Notes: generated by a model not told the origin, from the letters alone. Numbered from the stretch's first letter, positions 20,112 to 31,039 are shown. The stretch is 64,000 nt of DNA from Hoylesella enoeca JCM 12259 (GCF_000613405.1 NZ_BAIX01000009.1:20514-84513); one strand, 5' to 3'. Numbers and translations are program-made.

Positions 20112-22396
20112 ATGAGAACGCATTCGAAATGGTTGTTATTACTCGCCTTGTCGCTGTTTGTCGGAGCGACACGCGCAACGGATTTCGTAGACTATGCGAG
20201 TCCGCTTGTGGGCACGGCGTCTTCTTACGAACTGTCGGCGGGCAACACTTATCCCGTTATTGCGATGCCGTGGGGGATGAATTTCTGGACACCGCAGACC
20301 GGAAAGATGGGCGACGGATGGGTATATCGCTATACGGATCATAAGATTCGGGGATTTAAACAGACGCATCAGCCGAGTCCGTGGATTAATGATTACGGAC
20401 AGTTTTCATTGATGCCGATGACCGGCAGAGCCGTATTCGATGAGGATAAACGGGCCAGCTGGTTCTCGCATAAGGCCGAAACGGTGGCTCCTTATTATTA
20501 TAAGGTATACTTGGCAGACTATGATGTGACCACGGAAATTGCTCCGACGGAACGCGCGGCGATGTTTCGCATCACTTATCCCGATACCGACAGTGCTTTT
20601 GTCGTTATCGATGCGTTTGATAAAGAGTCGTATGTCAAGGTAGAACCTGAGGCTCATCGCATTGTGGGTTATACCACCCGAAACAGTGGCGGAGTGCCTA
20701 AGAATTTCCGAAACTATTTTGTTGTGGAATTCATTAGCGGCTTTTCGCATTGTGATTTGGTATTGAATGGCCGCCGACTGACGGATCTTCGCACAGCGAA
20801 AAGCCATCACTCTGGAGCCATTGTAAGTTTTTCGGCTTGCAAAGGGGCTCCCGTGGTTCTGCGGGTGGCTTCTTCTTTCATCAGTGAAGAGCAGGCTTTG
20901 CGCAATCTCGAAGAGTTGGGCAGCGACGATTTCGATACGGTCAAAGAGAAAGGGAAGCGTCGGTGGAACGACGTTTTGAGTCGCATCGAGGTGCAAGACA
21001 CCGATGTTGACCGTCTGCGTACATTCTATTCGTGCCTTTATCGGTCGCTCTTATTCCCGCGTCAGTTGGCGGAATACGATGCTGATGGTCGTCCTTGGCA
21101 TTACAGTCCATACAATGGGCAGGTGCTTCCAGGCCTGATGTACACCGATACGGGCTTCTGGGACACGTTCAGGAGCCTCTTTCCGTTGCTTAATCTGCTG
21201 TATCCCGAGGTGAGCAAACGTGTACAAGAGGGACTCGTTAACGCTTATCAAGAGAGTGGTTTCTTGCCCGAATGGGCCAGTCCGGGGCATCGCGACTGTA
21301 TGGTTGGCAACAATTCGGCCTCTGTTGTGGCCGATGCTTACCTCAAAGGCGTGCGTATCGGCAACATCGATACATTGTGGCAGGCCGTTGTTCACGGTGC
21401 TAACGCGGTACATCCCACGGTTTCTTCCACCGGTCGGCAGGGCTTTCAGTATTACAACCGACTTGGATTCGTGCCTTATGATGTGAAAATCAATGAGAGC
21501 GTAGCGCGTACTTTGGAATACGCTTACGATGACTGGTGTATCTATCAGTTAGGGAAAGCGTTGGGAAAGAGTGCTCGTGAGATCGGTGTTTACCGCCGTC
21601 GGGCTCTTAATTATCGAAAAGTATTTGACCGAGAGACCTCTCTGATGCGCGGGAAAAACAAGAATGGACGCTTTCAACAACCGTTCAATCCACTGAAATG
21701 GGGCGACGCTTTCACCGAGGGTAACAGTTGGCATTACACGTGGTCGGTGTTTCACGACCCGCAAGGTCTTATTGATTTGATGGGTGGACGTGCCCGATTC
21801 AATGCGATGATGGACTCCGTTTTCCGCCTTCCACCTGTTTTTGACGACAGCTATTACGGTCAAGTGATTCATGAAATACGCGAGATGCAGGTGATGAATA
21901 TGGGTAATTATGCCCACGGCAACCAGCCCATTCAGCATCAGATTTATCTATATGATTGGTCGGGACAGCCTGGAAGACCCAGTTTTGGGTGCGCGAGGTA
22001 ATGAACCGACTGTATTCGGCCGCGCCAGATGGTTATTGCGGCGACGAAGATAACGGTCAGACATCGGCTTGGTACGTGTTTTCGGCCTTGGGATTCTATC
22101 CCGTTTGTCCCGCCACTGACCAATATGCGATCGGCGCTCCGCTGTTTCGGCGTGCCTTGTTGCATCTCACTGACGGGCGGACTGTCACCCTTTCGGCTCC
22201 TGCCAACAGCGACTCCTGTCGTTATATCGGGGCTATCAGTATTGACGGAAAGTCCTATACGAAGACCTATTTCACGCATGACGAACTGTTGCAAGGCCCT
22301 ATAATTAGTTTCGATATGCGTTCGCAGCCCGTTAAAACGTGGGGAACGGGTGCAGGAGATGTCCCTTATTCGTTCACAAATTACAACTATCGATAA
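20112..22396 (+). pseudogene. GH92 alpha-mannosidase, exported, one frameshift
   Basis: Calcium-dependent exo-alpha-mannosidase that trims mannose from high-mannose or complex N-glycans. The signal peptide ends GATRAT. The frame from 20112 reaches YAHGNQPIQHQIYLYDWSGQP, where one C is missing (CC at 21969-21970). Restoring it joins WKTQFWVREV, then PDGYCGDEDNGQTSAWYVFS, a hallmark of GH92, and the C-terminal beta domain. Joined length is about 760 residues, normal for the family. The stop directly touches the MFS start codon. If the break is real the enzyme lacks its catalytic C-terminal region. Confidence 0.93.
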
Positions 22397-23676
22397 ATGA
22401 AACAATTCTCAACAACCCGTCGGGTGAGCCCTATTGCGTGGGTGCCCACGCTCTATTTTGCAATGGGTATGCCCTTTGTGGTGCTTAATATGGTGTGCTC
22501 GCTGATGTACAAAGGCCTTAATGTATCCGACACCGAGATAACATTCTGGACGGGACTCATTATGTTTCCGTGGACGTTGAAGCCCCTTTGGAGTCCGTTT
22601 TTGGAAATGTACCGTACCAAAAAGTTCTTTGTCGTCCTTACACAGATGCTCACCGGTGTGATGTTTGCATTGTTGGCATTCTCTCTTCATTTGCTTCATT
22701 CTTCCCGATCACGGTCGGCATTCTTGCAGTTATCGCTTTGAGTGGGGCTACACACGACATTGCTGCCGACGGAACATATATGTCTGCGCTCACTACTGAT
22801 GAGCAATCGAAGTGGATCGGATGGCAAGGCGCCTTTTATAATATCGCAAAGATCGTAGCTACGGGCGGCTTGGTATATCTTGCCGGAGTGTTTATTGATC
22901 GCTTCGGCGTGGTTAATTCGTGGACGATCATAATGCTGATTATCGGTATTATAATGCTCGTTTTGGGCTGTTATCACTTCTTTATCCTGCCGGGCGGAGG
23001 TAAACAGCTGGCCGAAAACAGGTCGCTGAAAGAGTCATTATATGAGCTTTGGACCGTGTTTGTGGATTTCTTCCAGAAGAAACACATTGTCTATTACCTC
23101 TTTTTCATCATTCTTTATCGCTTTGCCGAGGGCTTCGTAATGAAGATTGTGCCGCTATTTCTTAAAGCACCGAGGGCAGATCAGGGGCTTGGTTTGGGCG
23201 AACGGGAGATAGGTTTGTGTTACGGAACGTTCGGAGCGGCTGCTTTTGTCATCGGATCGATACTTGCCGGCTATTACATTGCACATCGCGGACTGCGCAA
23301 ATCGCTGTTTTCATTGGCCTTGGTATTCAACTTACCTTTCGTGGCTTACACCCTTCTGGCTTTTTACCAGCCGCAAAGTCTGTGGCTGATAGGCAGCGGA
23401 ATCGTCCTCGAATACTTCGGTTACGGATTCGGTTTCGTAGGTTTGACGCTCTTTATGATGCAGCAAATCGCGCCGGGAAAGCATCAGATGTCTCACTATG
23501 CATTTGCTTCGGGCATTATGAACCTTGGAGTTATGCTGCCGGGAATGCTCAGCGGTGCGGTGAGCGACGCTTTGGGCTATCGCCATTTCTTTGTATTCGT
23601 GCTCTTCTGCACCATTCCCGCCCTCCTCATCACGTGGTTCGTACCTTTCACTTACGACGAGAATAACAAACAATAA
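22397..23676 (+). pseudogene. MFS transporter (AmpG/sugar type), one frameshift
   Basis: Inner-membrane major-facilitator permease with about 12 helices. The frame from ATG 22397 covers the first helices (YFAMGMPFVVLNMVC...), then loses one T in a T-run (22690-22692). The second frame continues FASFFPITVGILAV and runs to 23676. It lies between GH92 and GH130 with almost no spacing. In Bacteroides N-glycan loci an MFS protein in this position imports the Man-beta-1,4-GlcNAc core disaccharide, so the same substrate is likely here. That role is inferred from context. Confidence 0.88.
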
Positions 23677-23686
23677 ATCATTCATA

Positions 23687-24685
23687 ATGAATCATCTAAC
23701 AATTCAAGGTCAGCCGCTTCCGCAAATGCCGTGGGAAGATCGGCCGTCAGACAGCAATGCGGTGATGTGGCGTTGCAGTGCCAATCCTATTATTCCACGG
23801 GATCTTTTACCTACATCCAACAGTATTTTCAACAGTGCCGTCGTACCGTTCGGTACCGGTTATGCCGGCGTTTTCCGTTGCGACGACACCAACCGACGGA
23901 TGGTGCTGCACGCAGGATTTAGTGATGACGGTGTGAATTGGCGCATCAACGAAGCCCCTTTACGCTTTGAATGCGATGATCCGGAAGTCGGTCAGTGGGT
24001 CTATGGCTATGATCCGCGGGTCTGTTTCATTGAAGATCGCTACTATGTAACGTGGTGTAATGGTTATTTCGGCCCTACCATAGGCGTGGCTTACACGTTC
24101 GACTTCAAGACTTTCTATCAAGTTGAGAACGCATTCTTGCCTTACAACCGCAATGGAGTACTCTTCCCGCGGAAGATTAATGGGCATTTTGCAATGCTTT
24201 CACGCCCCAGCGACACCGGACATACGCCTTTCGGAGATATCTTTTACAGTCAATCGCCCGACTTAGAGTATTGGGGACGCCATCGACACGTGATGTCCCC
24301 GGCTGCCTTTGAACAAAGTGCGTGGCAGTGTATGAAGATTGGTGCAGGGCCGATTCCTATCGAAACGTCCGAGGGTTGGCTGCTGTTCTATCACGGTGTG
24401 TTGCGTTCTTGCAACGGATATGTATACAGTTTCGGATCGGCTTTGCTTGATTTGGAACAGCCGTGGAAGCCTATTTACCGGTCGGGACCTTATTTAATAA
24501 GTCCCCAAAAACCGTATGAATGTATGGGAGATGTGCCTAATGTCTGTTTCCCTTGCGCCGAATTACACGACCCCGAGACCGGTCGCGTGGCCGTATATTA
24601 TGGTTGTGCCGACACGGTTACAGGCTTAGCATTCGGTTATATACCCGAAATCATCGAGTTTACAAGGAAGACCAGCATCATATAA
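23687..24685 (+). CDS. GH130 mannosyl-N-acetylglucosamine phosphorylase
   Basis: Cytoplasmic phosphorylase of about 332 residues with no signal peptide. The start at ATG 23687-23689 follows the MFS stop by 10 bp; the longer frame to 23591 overlaps the MFS gene. Family features include CSANPIIPR near the N-terminus, the YGYDPRV segment with the expected catalytic Asp, and [10 protein letters not shown]130 group 2 enzymes split Man-beta-1,4-GlcNAc with phosphate to mannose-1-phosphate and GlcNAc. The operon with GH92 and an MFS permease supports this over mannan-type substrates. Confidence 0.9.
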   Translation: MNHLTIQGQPLPQMPWEDRPSDSNAVMWRCSANPIIPRDLLPTSNSIFNSAVVPFGTGYAGVFRCDDTNRRMVLHAGFSDDGVNWRINEAPLRFECDDPEVGQWVYGYDPRVCFIEDRYYVTWCNGYFGPTIGVAYTFDFKTFYQVENAFLPYNRNGVLFPRKINGHFAMLSRPSDTGHTPFGDIFYSQSPDLEYWGRHRHVMSPAAFEQSAWQCMKIGAGPIPIETSEGWLLFYHGVLRSCNGYVYSFGSALLDLEQPWKPIYRSGPYLISPQKPYECMGDVPNVCFPCAELHDPETGRVAVYYGCADTVTGLAFGYIPEIIEFTRKTSII

Positions 24686-24733
24686 AGGATTAATTCACAA
24701 TGTAGGATGCATACTGTCATAATTTGGCAGTAT

Positions 24734-24781
24734 AAAGGTATGTTCGCACCACTTTGTCGGCGGGCATACCTTTGGTTTTTT
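24734..24781 (+). terminator. Intrinsic terminator after GH130
   Basis: AAAGGTATG (24734-24742) pairs with CATACCTTT (24765-24773), followed by GG and six T (24776-24781). It is 49 bp after the GH130 stop. Confidence 0.8.
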
Positions 24782-24812
24782 ACGACGTTGCGAAAAGCAT
24801 CTGATTGGCGTG

Positions 24813-24851
24813 CAACTAACGGTTAGTTGGCACGCGATTAACGCTTAGTCG
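24813..24851. repeat. 22-bp dyad array D (2 centres)
   Basis: Centres at 24821 and 24843, 22 bp apart. The array lies after the GH130 terminator and before the rpoN promoter. The first dyad has nearly perfect arms extending into the spacer. Confidence 0.85.
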
Positions 24852-24913
24852 GACGATGAAAAACATCATTTTGCAACCTGGGTTTTATCCCATCGAAAAA
24901 TCATATCTTTTGT

Positions 24914-24944
24914 TTTGCAGTCTCTTTGATTTGCACTAACTTTG
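24914..24944 (+). promoter_or_regulatory. Promoter of rpoN
   Basis: TTTG at 24914-24917 and TAACTTTG at 24937-24944 with 19-bp spacing. The rpoN ATG is 31 bp downstream. Confidence 0.78.
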
Positions 24945-24975
24945 CAAGCAACAAACAACGACGTTACCAATCATC

Positions 24976-26472
24976 ATGGCGCAGAGACTCGTACAGATGC
25001 AAACGCAGAAGCTCGCACAGCAACAGCGACTCTCACAACAGCAAATGCTGCAAGTGAGACTGCTCGAAATGCCGCTCACCGAACTGGAAGAGAGTGTCAA
25101 TGCAGAGCTTGACGACAATCCGGCCATGGAAAACGGCGATGCCGACGATGCTCTGAATGACAACCGCGAAGAACAAGATGAGGAGCGCGAAGACGAGAGT
25201 TTCGACGAGAAAACAGAGCGAGAAGAGCGCGAGTCGGCCTTAGACGAAGCTTTGGGAGGTATCGGTCGGGACGACGAAATGCCCCAATCGTCGGCGTCTT
25301 ACAATGATCCGAATGCCGACTATGAAGAGATTGTCTACGGAGACATCACTTCTTTCTATGACAAATTGAAAGAACAGATGGGCGAAGTGAACCTAACAGC
25401 CCGGCAACGGGATGTGATGGAATATCTCATTGGTTCTCTCGACAACGATGGTTTGCTGCGCAAAGATCTCGATTCGATCTGTGATGAATTAGCCATTTAT
25501 CACAGTTTGGATGTCACGCAAGGTGAAGTGGAAGACGTGTTGCATATCTTGCAGTCGTTCGATCCTGCCGGTATAGGCGCCCGGAATTTGCAAGAGTGCT
25601 TGCTGTTGCAGATCGATCGCCGTCCGGCAAGTACTGTCCGCGATTTGGCACGACGCGTAATTGCAGAGTGTTTCGATGCCTTTACTAAGAATCATTGGGA
25701 TAAAATACAGGCGCAATTGGGACTCACCGACTCGCAGGTGACGGCTGTTCAAAATGAGATCAGACGTTTGAATCCGAAGCCTGGAGCCTCACTCGGCGAG
25801 ACCGAAGGGCGAAACATCCAGCAAATAACGCCCGATTTCATCGTTGATACGAATGATGACGGCACTGTTTCATTCTCACTCAATCGCGGAATGATACCCG
25901 ATTTGAAGGTTTCACCGGCTTTCAGCGAGATGGTTGATGCCTATAAGAATAACAAGGAGAATCTGAATCGTGAGGAAAAAGCTGCTTGGCTCTATGCAAA
26001 AGAGAAAATGGAGCGCGCACAAGGATTCATTGAAGCAATCAAACAACGACGTCGCACGTTGCAAGTAACGATGAAAGCCATCATCGATTGGCAGCTTCGA
26101 TTCTTCCAAGAAGGTGATGAAGCCGATCTGAAACCGATGATTCTCAAAGATATTGCAGACCAAACGGGACTCGACATATCGACAATCTCGCGCGTAAGCA
26201 ATGTAAAGTATGCACAGACTAAATGGGGAACGTTCCCGCTGCGATTCTTTTTCAGCGACGGTTATACGACCGATGACGGCGAGGAAATGTCGACTCGTAA
26301 GATCAAAATAGCTCTTCGTATGCTCATCGAGCGTGAAAATAAACAACGACCGATGAGCGATGACCTGATCAAAGACGCTTTGGCCGAGCAGGGTTATCCC
26401 ATAGCCAGGCGCACAGTGGCTAAATATCGCGAGCAGTTAGGCATCCCCGTGGCCCGCTTACGCAAGCAATAA
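24976..26472 (+). CDS. rpoN: RNA polymerase sigma-54 factor RpoN
   Basis: Directs RNA polymerase to -24/-12 promoters and needs AAA+ enhancer-binding activators. At 498 residues it is of normal length. It has the Gln-rich activator-contact region I (QKLAQQQRLSQQQMLQVRLLEMPL), an acidic linker (about 55-110), a core-binding region with IGSLDNDGLL and SFDPAGIGARNLQECLL, a helix-turn-helix with ISRVSNVKYAQTKWGTFPLRFF, and the RpoN box ARRTVAKYREQLGIP at the C-terminus. The PAP2 gene follows after one base. No enhancer-binding protein gene is in the window. Confidence 0.97.
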   Translation: MAQRLVQMQTQKLAQQQRLSQQQMLQVRLLEMPLTELEESVNAELDDNPAMENGDADDALNDNREEQDEEREDESFDEKTEREERESALDEALGGIGRDDEMPQSSASYNDPNADYEEIVYGDITSFYDKLKEQMGEVNLTARQRDVMEYLIGSLDNDGLLRKDLDSICDELAIYHSLDVTQGEVEDVLHILQSFDPAGIGARNLQECLLLQIDRRPASTVRDLARRVIAECFDAFTKNHWDKIQAQLGLTDSQVTAVQNEIRRLNPKPGASLGETEGRNIQQITPDFIVDTNDDGTVSFSLNRGMIPDLKVSPAFSEMVDAYKNNKENLNREEKAAWLYAKEKMERAQGFIEAIKQRRRTLQVTMKAIIDWQLRFFQEGDEADLKPMILKDIADQTGLDISTISRVSNVKYAQTKWGTFPLRFFFSDGYTTDDGEEMSTRKIKIALRMLIERENKQRPMSDDLIKDALAEQGYPIARRTVAKYREQLGIPVARLRKQ

Positions 26473-26473
26473 G

Positions 26474-27082
26474 ATGAAAGAAAAGGATATTATTCAGACT
26501 GCGCGAGTGATGAGTATGGTCTTCACTCCGTTTTATTTGCCGCTGGTGGGACTCATTGCGCTGTTCACTTTCAGTTATATGGCGATGATGCCGTGGCGTT
26601 ATAAACTGCTGATTCTCGCTTTGGTGTATGTCTTTACGATACTGTTGCCCACGGTGTTGATACACGTTTACCGTCGCTATCAGGGTTGGACGCTCATCGA
26701 ATTGGGTGCCAAGGAGCGACGATGGTACCTTATATTCTCTCTATTCTGTGTTATTTCAGTTGCTATTATCTGATGAACGTGTTGCATTTCCCGCACTTTA
26801 TGTCGCGCATCTTGATGGCGGCACTGCTCATTCAGGTGATTTGCGCGTTGATCAATGTGTGGTGGAAGATCTCAACTCACACCGCAGCGATCGGCGGAGT
26901 AGCCGGAGGCTGATGGCATTTGCTTTATTTTCGATTTCAATCCTGTGTGGTGGCTCAGTCTTGTGTTTATCATTGCCGGACTGTTAGGCACGAGTCGCAT
27001 CATTCTGCGCCAACATTCGCTGCTCCAAGTGTGTGCAGGCTTCGGCGTGGGAGTTGTTACTGGATTTTGGGTTATACTCTGA
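26474..27082 (+). pseudogene. PAP2-superfamily membrane protein, three frameshifts
   Basis: Small integral-membrane phosphatase-like protein, about 204 residues when joined. Frame one (from ATG 26474) gives two hydrophobic helices and ends near AKERR. One base is missing at about 26715-26721. Frame two gives VPYILSILCYFSCYYLMNV through HTAAIGGVAGG. A base is missing at 26909-26912 (GGC then CTG ATG) and another at about 26923-26931. Frame three ends ILRQHSLLQVCAGFGVGVVTGF, which resembles the final PAP2 motif (R..H....V..G...G). The likely role is lipid or undecaprenyl phosphate dephosphorylation, but PAP2 function varies. It is co-transcribed with rpoN. Confidence 0.82.
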
Positions 27083-27156
27083 TTCCCACTCGTTTCTCAT
27101 GTGAGCGGGTGACGATTAGAAATTGATTTGAAAGCCATTGCTGTGAAAAGGGACGA

Positions 27157-27239
27157 CGAAAAAGCGTTAATCGCAGTGCGAAAAGCCGTTAATCGCAGCA
27201 CAATTTACCGTTAATGGCAAGCCAAAAGACCGTTGGTTG
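27157..27239. repeat. 22-bp dyad array E (4 centres)
   Basis: Centres at 27165, 27187, 27209 and 27231, exactly 22 bp apart. The array lies in the 259-bp gap between the PAP2 gene and purE. I see no clear TAnnTTTG promoter for purE in the remainder. Confidence 0.88.
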
Positions 27240-27341
27240 GGGAGTAAGAAGAATTGTTTGGAAAATCAGAAAAATATAAACACGACTCGCACTGACCATT
27301 TTCTTCCAAGTGAGAGGGGCGGAGTGAGCCAGCCATAAGAT

Positions 27342-27854
27342 ATGAAGATGAAACCATTAGTTAGTATTATTATGGGCAGTACCAGCGATTTGCCCGTGAT
27401 GGAAAAGGCTTGTCAGTTTCTGAACGACATGCAAATTCCGTTTGAAGTCAATGCACTCTCGGCTCATCGCACGCCCGATGCGGTGGAATCATTTGCTAAA
27501 GGGGCAGCCGATCGCGGTATTCGGGTGATCATTGCAGGTGCAGGTATGGCGGCAGCATTGCCTGGTGTCATCGCGGCTTCAACCACTTTGCCTGTTATCG
27601 GCGTACCGATTAAAGGGATGCTTGATGGTCTTGACGCAATGCTCAGCATCATTCAGATGCCTCCGGGCATACCCGTTGCAACTGTGGGAGTCAACGGATC
27701 GATGAACGCTGCTATCCTTGCAGCCGAGATGTTGGCATTGACCGATCCGCAGATTGCCCAGAAAATGACAGCATATAAGACCGGTTTAGGAGCCAAAATA
27801 GAGAAAGCTAACCGAGAATTGGCCGAAGTCAAGTATGAGTTTAAGACCAATTGA
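27342..27854 (+). CDS. purE: N5-carboxyaminoimidazole ribonucleotide mutase PurE
   Basis: Moves the carboxyl group of N5-CAIR to C4 to make CAIR in purine synthesis; an octamer in the cytoplasm. The 170 residues match class I PurE. Visible motifs are IIMGSTSDLPVM (phosphate site), SAHRTPD (catalytic His region), AGAGMAAALPGV, and GVPIKGMLDGLDAMLSIIQMPPGIPVATV. No purK is nearby. Confidence 0.97.
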   Translation: MKMKPLVSIIMGSTSDLPVMEKACQFLNDMQIPFEVNALSAHRTPDAVESFAKGAADRGIRVIIAGAGMAAALPGVIAASTTLPVIGVPIKGMLDGLDAMLSIIQMPPGIPVATVGVNGSMNAAILAAEMLALTDPQIAQKMTAYKTGLGAKIEKANRELAEVKYEFKTN

Positions 27855-27956
27855 ATAAATATTTTATCCCAACTTTCTCTTGTAGATAGGATCAAAAACT
27901 TTCTGCTTTCATCAAAAATCTAAATAGATTATTATTGAGGAGTCTCATCAAAAAAT

Positions 27957-28817
27957 ATGGAAGAATATACAAACGATAACAATGAGATTATCCTTTATCA
28001 GTCAGAAGATACTGTAAAGATTAATGTACGAATAGCGGATGATACTGTTTGGCTGACTCAGGCACAACTTGTCGAGTTGTTCCAATCCAGTAAAGCTAAT
28101 ATCAGTGAGCATATTAAGAGTATCTATCAGCAGCAGGAGTTAGATTCGTCAGCAACTGTTCGGAAATTCCGAACAGTTCGTTATGAGGGTAAACGGCAGA
28201 TATCTCGTGATCTTGTGCACTATAATTTAGATACAATTATCTCAATTGGTTATCGAGTCAATACTAAACGAGGTATTCATTTCAGACAATGGGCGACACA
28301 AGTATTGAAAGACCATTTGCTCAAAGGTTATTCTGTCAACCATCGTCTAAGCCAATTAGAAAATCGAATGGACCGCAACGAAGAACAAATTGCATTCTTT
28401 GTGCGGACCGCTTTACCACCAGTTGAAGGCGTGTTTTATGATGGACAAGTCTTTGATGCCTATGTTTTTGCTTCTAATCTTGTCCGATCAGCCCAGCATA
28501 GCATTGTTTTAATTGATAACTATATAGATGAATCGGTGCTAACTATCTTAGCAAAACGCCGTGAAAATATAGCTATCACACTCTTTACAGCAGCTAATTC
28601 TCCCTTATTTCACTTGGATTTAAATCGTTATCAGACACAATATGGCCCAACGAAGCTATGTCGATGCAAAACAGTTCATGATAGATTTCTCATCATTGAT
28701 AACGTTGTCTATCATTTAGGAGCATCTTTAAAAGACTTAGGTAAGAAATTATTCGCTTTTTCAAAGATGGAGATTCCGGCCCAAACAATTTTGAGTCATA
28801 TTTCGATAACTGATTAA
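27957..28817 (+). CDS. RhuM-family protein with a C-terminal PLD-like region
   Basis: A 286-residue cytoplasmic protein. The N-terminal part (about 1-130) matches the RhuM virulence family: VWLTQAQLVELFQSSKANISEHI and RGIHFRQWATQVLKDHLLKGY. The C-terminal part (about 150-280) looks like a single phospholipase-D-type domain: HSIVLIDNYIDESVL, then HDRFLIIDNVVYHLGASLKDLGKK, where an HxK motif would be expected but HDR is seen. It is more AT-rich than purE and ispG on either side, so it looks like an inserted accessory gene. No partner toxin, nuclease or mobility gene is adjacent. A defence or DNA-handling role is a guess. Confidence 0.8.
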   Translation: MEEYTNDNNEIILYQSEDTVKINVRIADDTVWLTQAQLVELFQSSKANISEHIKSIYQQQELDSSATVRKFRTVRYEGKRQISRDLVHYNLDTIISIGYRVNTKRGIHFRQWATQVLKDHLLKGYSVNHRLSQLENRMDRNEEQIAFFVRTALPPVEGVFYDGQVFDAYVFASNLVRSAQHSIVLIDNYIDESVLTILAKRRENIAITLFTAANSPLFHLDLNRYQTQYGPTKLCRCKTVHDRFLIIDNVVYHLGASLKDLGKKLFAFSKMEIPAQTILSHISITD

Positions 28818-28868
28818 TGAATCAAGTAAGAATAGTATTTCAAGAATGATTTTTTATAAAACCAAGAT

Positions 28869-30839
28869 ATGATTGACCTTTTCAATTACCGTCGTCGCAC
28901 GTCATCTGTGGCTCAAGTGGGGGCTGTGGGGATCGGCGGAGACAATCCGATACGAGTGCAGTCGATGACAACCACCGACACGAATGATACGGATGGCAGC
29001 GTGGCACAGGCCGAACGAATCATTAAGGCAGGTGGAGAACTCATACGTCTGACCACACAGGGCGTGCGGGAAGCCGAGAATCTGCGCGCGATCAACGCCA
29101 AATTGCGCGGCAATGGCTATGATACGCCACTCGTTGCAGATGTTCATTTCAACCCGAAAGTGGCTGATGTGGCTGCGCTTTACGCCGAAAAGGTGCGCAT
29201 TAATCCTGGAAACTACGTAGATCCGGCCCGTACTTTCAAGCGATTGACTTATACCGATGAGGAGTATGCACAGGAGTTGAAGAAGATTGAAGCCCGATTC
29301 ATACCTTTTCTCAACATCTGTAAGGAGCAGCATACAGCCATTCGGATCGGCGTGAATCACGGTTCGCTCTCGGATCGAATACGTAATCGTTACGGCGATA
29401 CGCCCGAAGGAATCGTCGAAAGTTGCTTAGAGTTTCTGCGAATCTGCAAGAACGAGCATTTCAAAGATGTGGTAATCTCCATCAAGTCATCCAATACCGT
29501 GGTGATGGTCAGGTCTATGCGCTTGCTCGTCGACGCAATGGAGCGCGAAGATATGCACTATCCGCTTCACTTGGGAGTGACTGAAGCCGGTGAGGGTGAG
29601 GACGGACGGATTAAGAGTGCGGTAGGAATCGGAGCACTGTTAGCCGATGGAATCGGCGATACCATCCGCGTTTCGCTCAGCGAAGAGCCCGAAGACGAAA
29701 TTCCCGTAGCCCGTCATCTGGCTGAGTATATCATAAAACAAAAGTCTGATCATCTATTGGTGCCGGGCCGACAGGCCGACAGTTTCGATTATCTTAGGCC
29801 TCAACGGCGGAAGACGAAACCTGTAAACGGAATCGGTGGAACGAATGTTCCTGTGGTGATCAGTACGCAACGAGGGGGGAGCTCCGCTTCTCCCAAAGGC
29901 GGGAAGACCGCTAATGAGAGGGAAAGAGAGGTCGAGTTGATCGTGAACGGCGGTAAAAAAGAACTCAATCCCGACTATATCTACGTCGGTCAAGAGCTTT
30001 CCGGGCGTCTTGATCCGTCTCAACGGTATATCGTTGACTACAATGTCTATCCCCAGTTGATAAAAAACACTCCCTTTCCTACGGTAGAGGGAGCGGGAGA
30101 GCAGCTTCTTCCGTTGCGGGAAAGGCTCTTCCCCATCTTTCCGCACAATGCCATTCCGTTTATCAGTCTGATCGATTCGCCTCTCAAATTTCTTGTGTTG
30201 CAGTTCGGAGCAACCAGTGATGAGTATCTGGCTTGCCTGCGGCACCATCCCGAAGTGGTTGTAATCTGTATGAGTAACCATAAGAATCGCTTGGGCGAAC
30301 AGCGTGCTTTGGTACACGAATTGATGCAAAACGGCATTACCAATCCTGTTGTTTTTGCACAGATGTATCGCCATTCGACGGCCGAGAAAGGCGATTTTCA
30401 ACTCGAAGCGGCCGCTGATATGGGGGCGTTAATGATTGACGGACTCACTGACGGGGTGTGGCTGATGAACGACGGAGATATTCCTCGGCACGAGATCGAC
30501 GCTACGGCATTCGGTATTTTACAGGCTGCCCGCTTGCGAACGAGCAAGACCGAGTATATCAGTTGCCCTGGATGCGGCCGTACGTTATATGACTTGCGTA
30601 CCACAATAGCCCGTATCAGGAAAGCCACCGAGGGTATGAAAGGTCTTAAAATAGGCATTATGGGCTGTATTGTCAACGGTCCCGGTGAGATGGCCGATGC
30701 CGATTATGGTTACGTCGGAGCCGGTCCCGGCAAGGTTTCGTTATATCGTGGGCAGATGTGTGTTGAACATAACATCCCCGAAAAGGATGCTGTGGAACAT
30801 CTGTTGGCACTTATCCATGCCGATCAACAGGTGCGTTAA
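28869..30839 (+). CDS. ispG: 4-hydroxy-3-methylbut-2-enyl diphosphate synthase IspG (long form)
   Basis: Iron-sulfur enzyme of the MEP isoprenoid pathway that converts MEcPP to HMBPP. The 656 residues are the long form with an insert (about 270-500) between the TIM barrel and the [4Fe-4S] domain, as usual in Bacteroidota. Visible motifs are PIRVQSMTTTDT, the barrel segment RIGVNHGSLSDRI, and cluster Cys in ISCPGCGRTLYDL and GIMGCIVNGPGEMADADYGYVG. No other MEP-pathway gene is in the window. Confidence 0.96.
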   Translation: MIDLFNYRRRTSSVAQVGAVGIGGDNPIRVQSMTTTDTNDTDGSVAQAERIIKAGGELIRLTTQGVREAENLRAINAKLRGNGYDTPLVADVHFNPKVADVAALYAEKVRINPGNYVDPARTFKRLTYTDEEYAQELKKIEARFIPFLNICKEQHTAIRIGVNHGSLSDRIRNRYGDTPEGIVESCLEFLRICKNEHFKDVVISIKSSNTVVMVRSMRLLVDAMEREDMHYPLHLGVTEAGEGEDGRIKSAVGIGALLADGIGDTIRVSLSEEPEDEIPVARHLAEYIIKQKSDHLLVPGRQADSFDYLRPQRRKTKPVNGIGGTNVPVVISTQRGGSSASPKGGKTANEREREVELIVNGGKKELNPDYIYVGQELSGRLDPSQRYIVDYNVYPQLIKNTPFPTVEGAGEQLLPLRERLFPIFPHNAIPFISLIDSPLKFLVLQFGATSDEYLACLRHHPEVVVICMSNHKNRLGEQRALVHELMQNGITNPVVFAQMYRHSTAEKGDFQLEAAADMGALMIDGLTDGVWLMNDGDIPRHEIDATAFGILQAARLRTSKTEYISCPGCGRTLYDLRTTIARIRKATEGMKGLKIGIMGCIVNGPGEMADADYGYVGAGPGKVSLYRGQMCVEHNIPEKDAVEHLLALIHADQQVR

Positions 30840-30932
30840 CCTGTGAAGTTGATAGCTGATCATTGACCGTTGATCGTTTAGCCGTTTCCAACCAAGTGTT
30901 AGTGAGCTTGCCAAAGAGTGTCTTTCGCAAGT

Positions 30933-30971
30933 TCATTAACGCTTTTTCATTGTCTCATTAACCGTTAATGA
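30933..30971. repeat. 22-bp dyad array F (2 centres)
   Basis: Centres at 30941 and 30963, 22 bp apart. They lie in the convergent gap between ispG and the esterase gene, just before the hairpin at 30986-31027. Confidence 0.75.
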
Positions 30972-30985
30972 GAAAGCAAGTCAAT

Positions 30986-31027
30986 GCATTGATGCGTTGA
31001 AGAGTTAACACATCAACGCATCAATGC
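30986..31027. terminator. Hairpin between convergent ispG and esterase genes
   Basis: A perfect 15-bp inverted repeat (GCATTGATGCGTTGA and its complement) with a 12-base loop. It may act as a bidirectional terminator, but there is no strong T-run on either side. Confidence 0.55.
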
Positions 31028-31039
31028 GATCTTTAATTC

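Noticed and set aside
28869..30839. Unusual insertion in IspG
   Set aside because: The long form with a middle domain is normal in Bacteroidota and plants, not a novelty.
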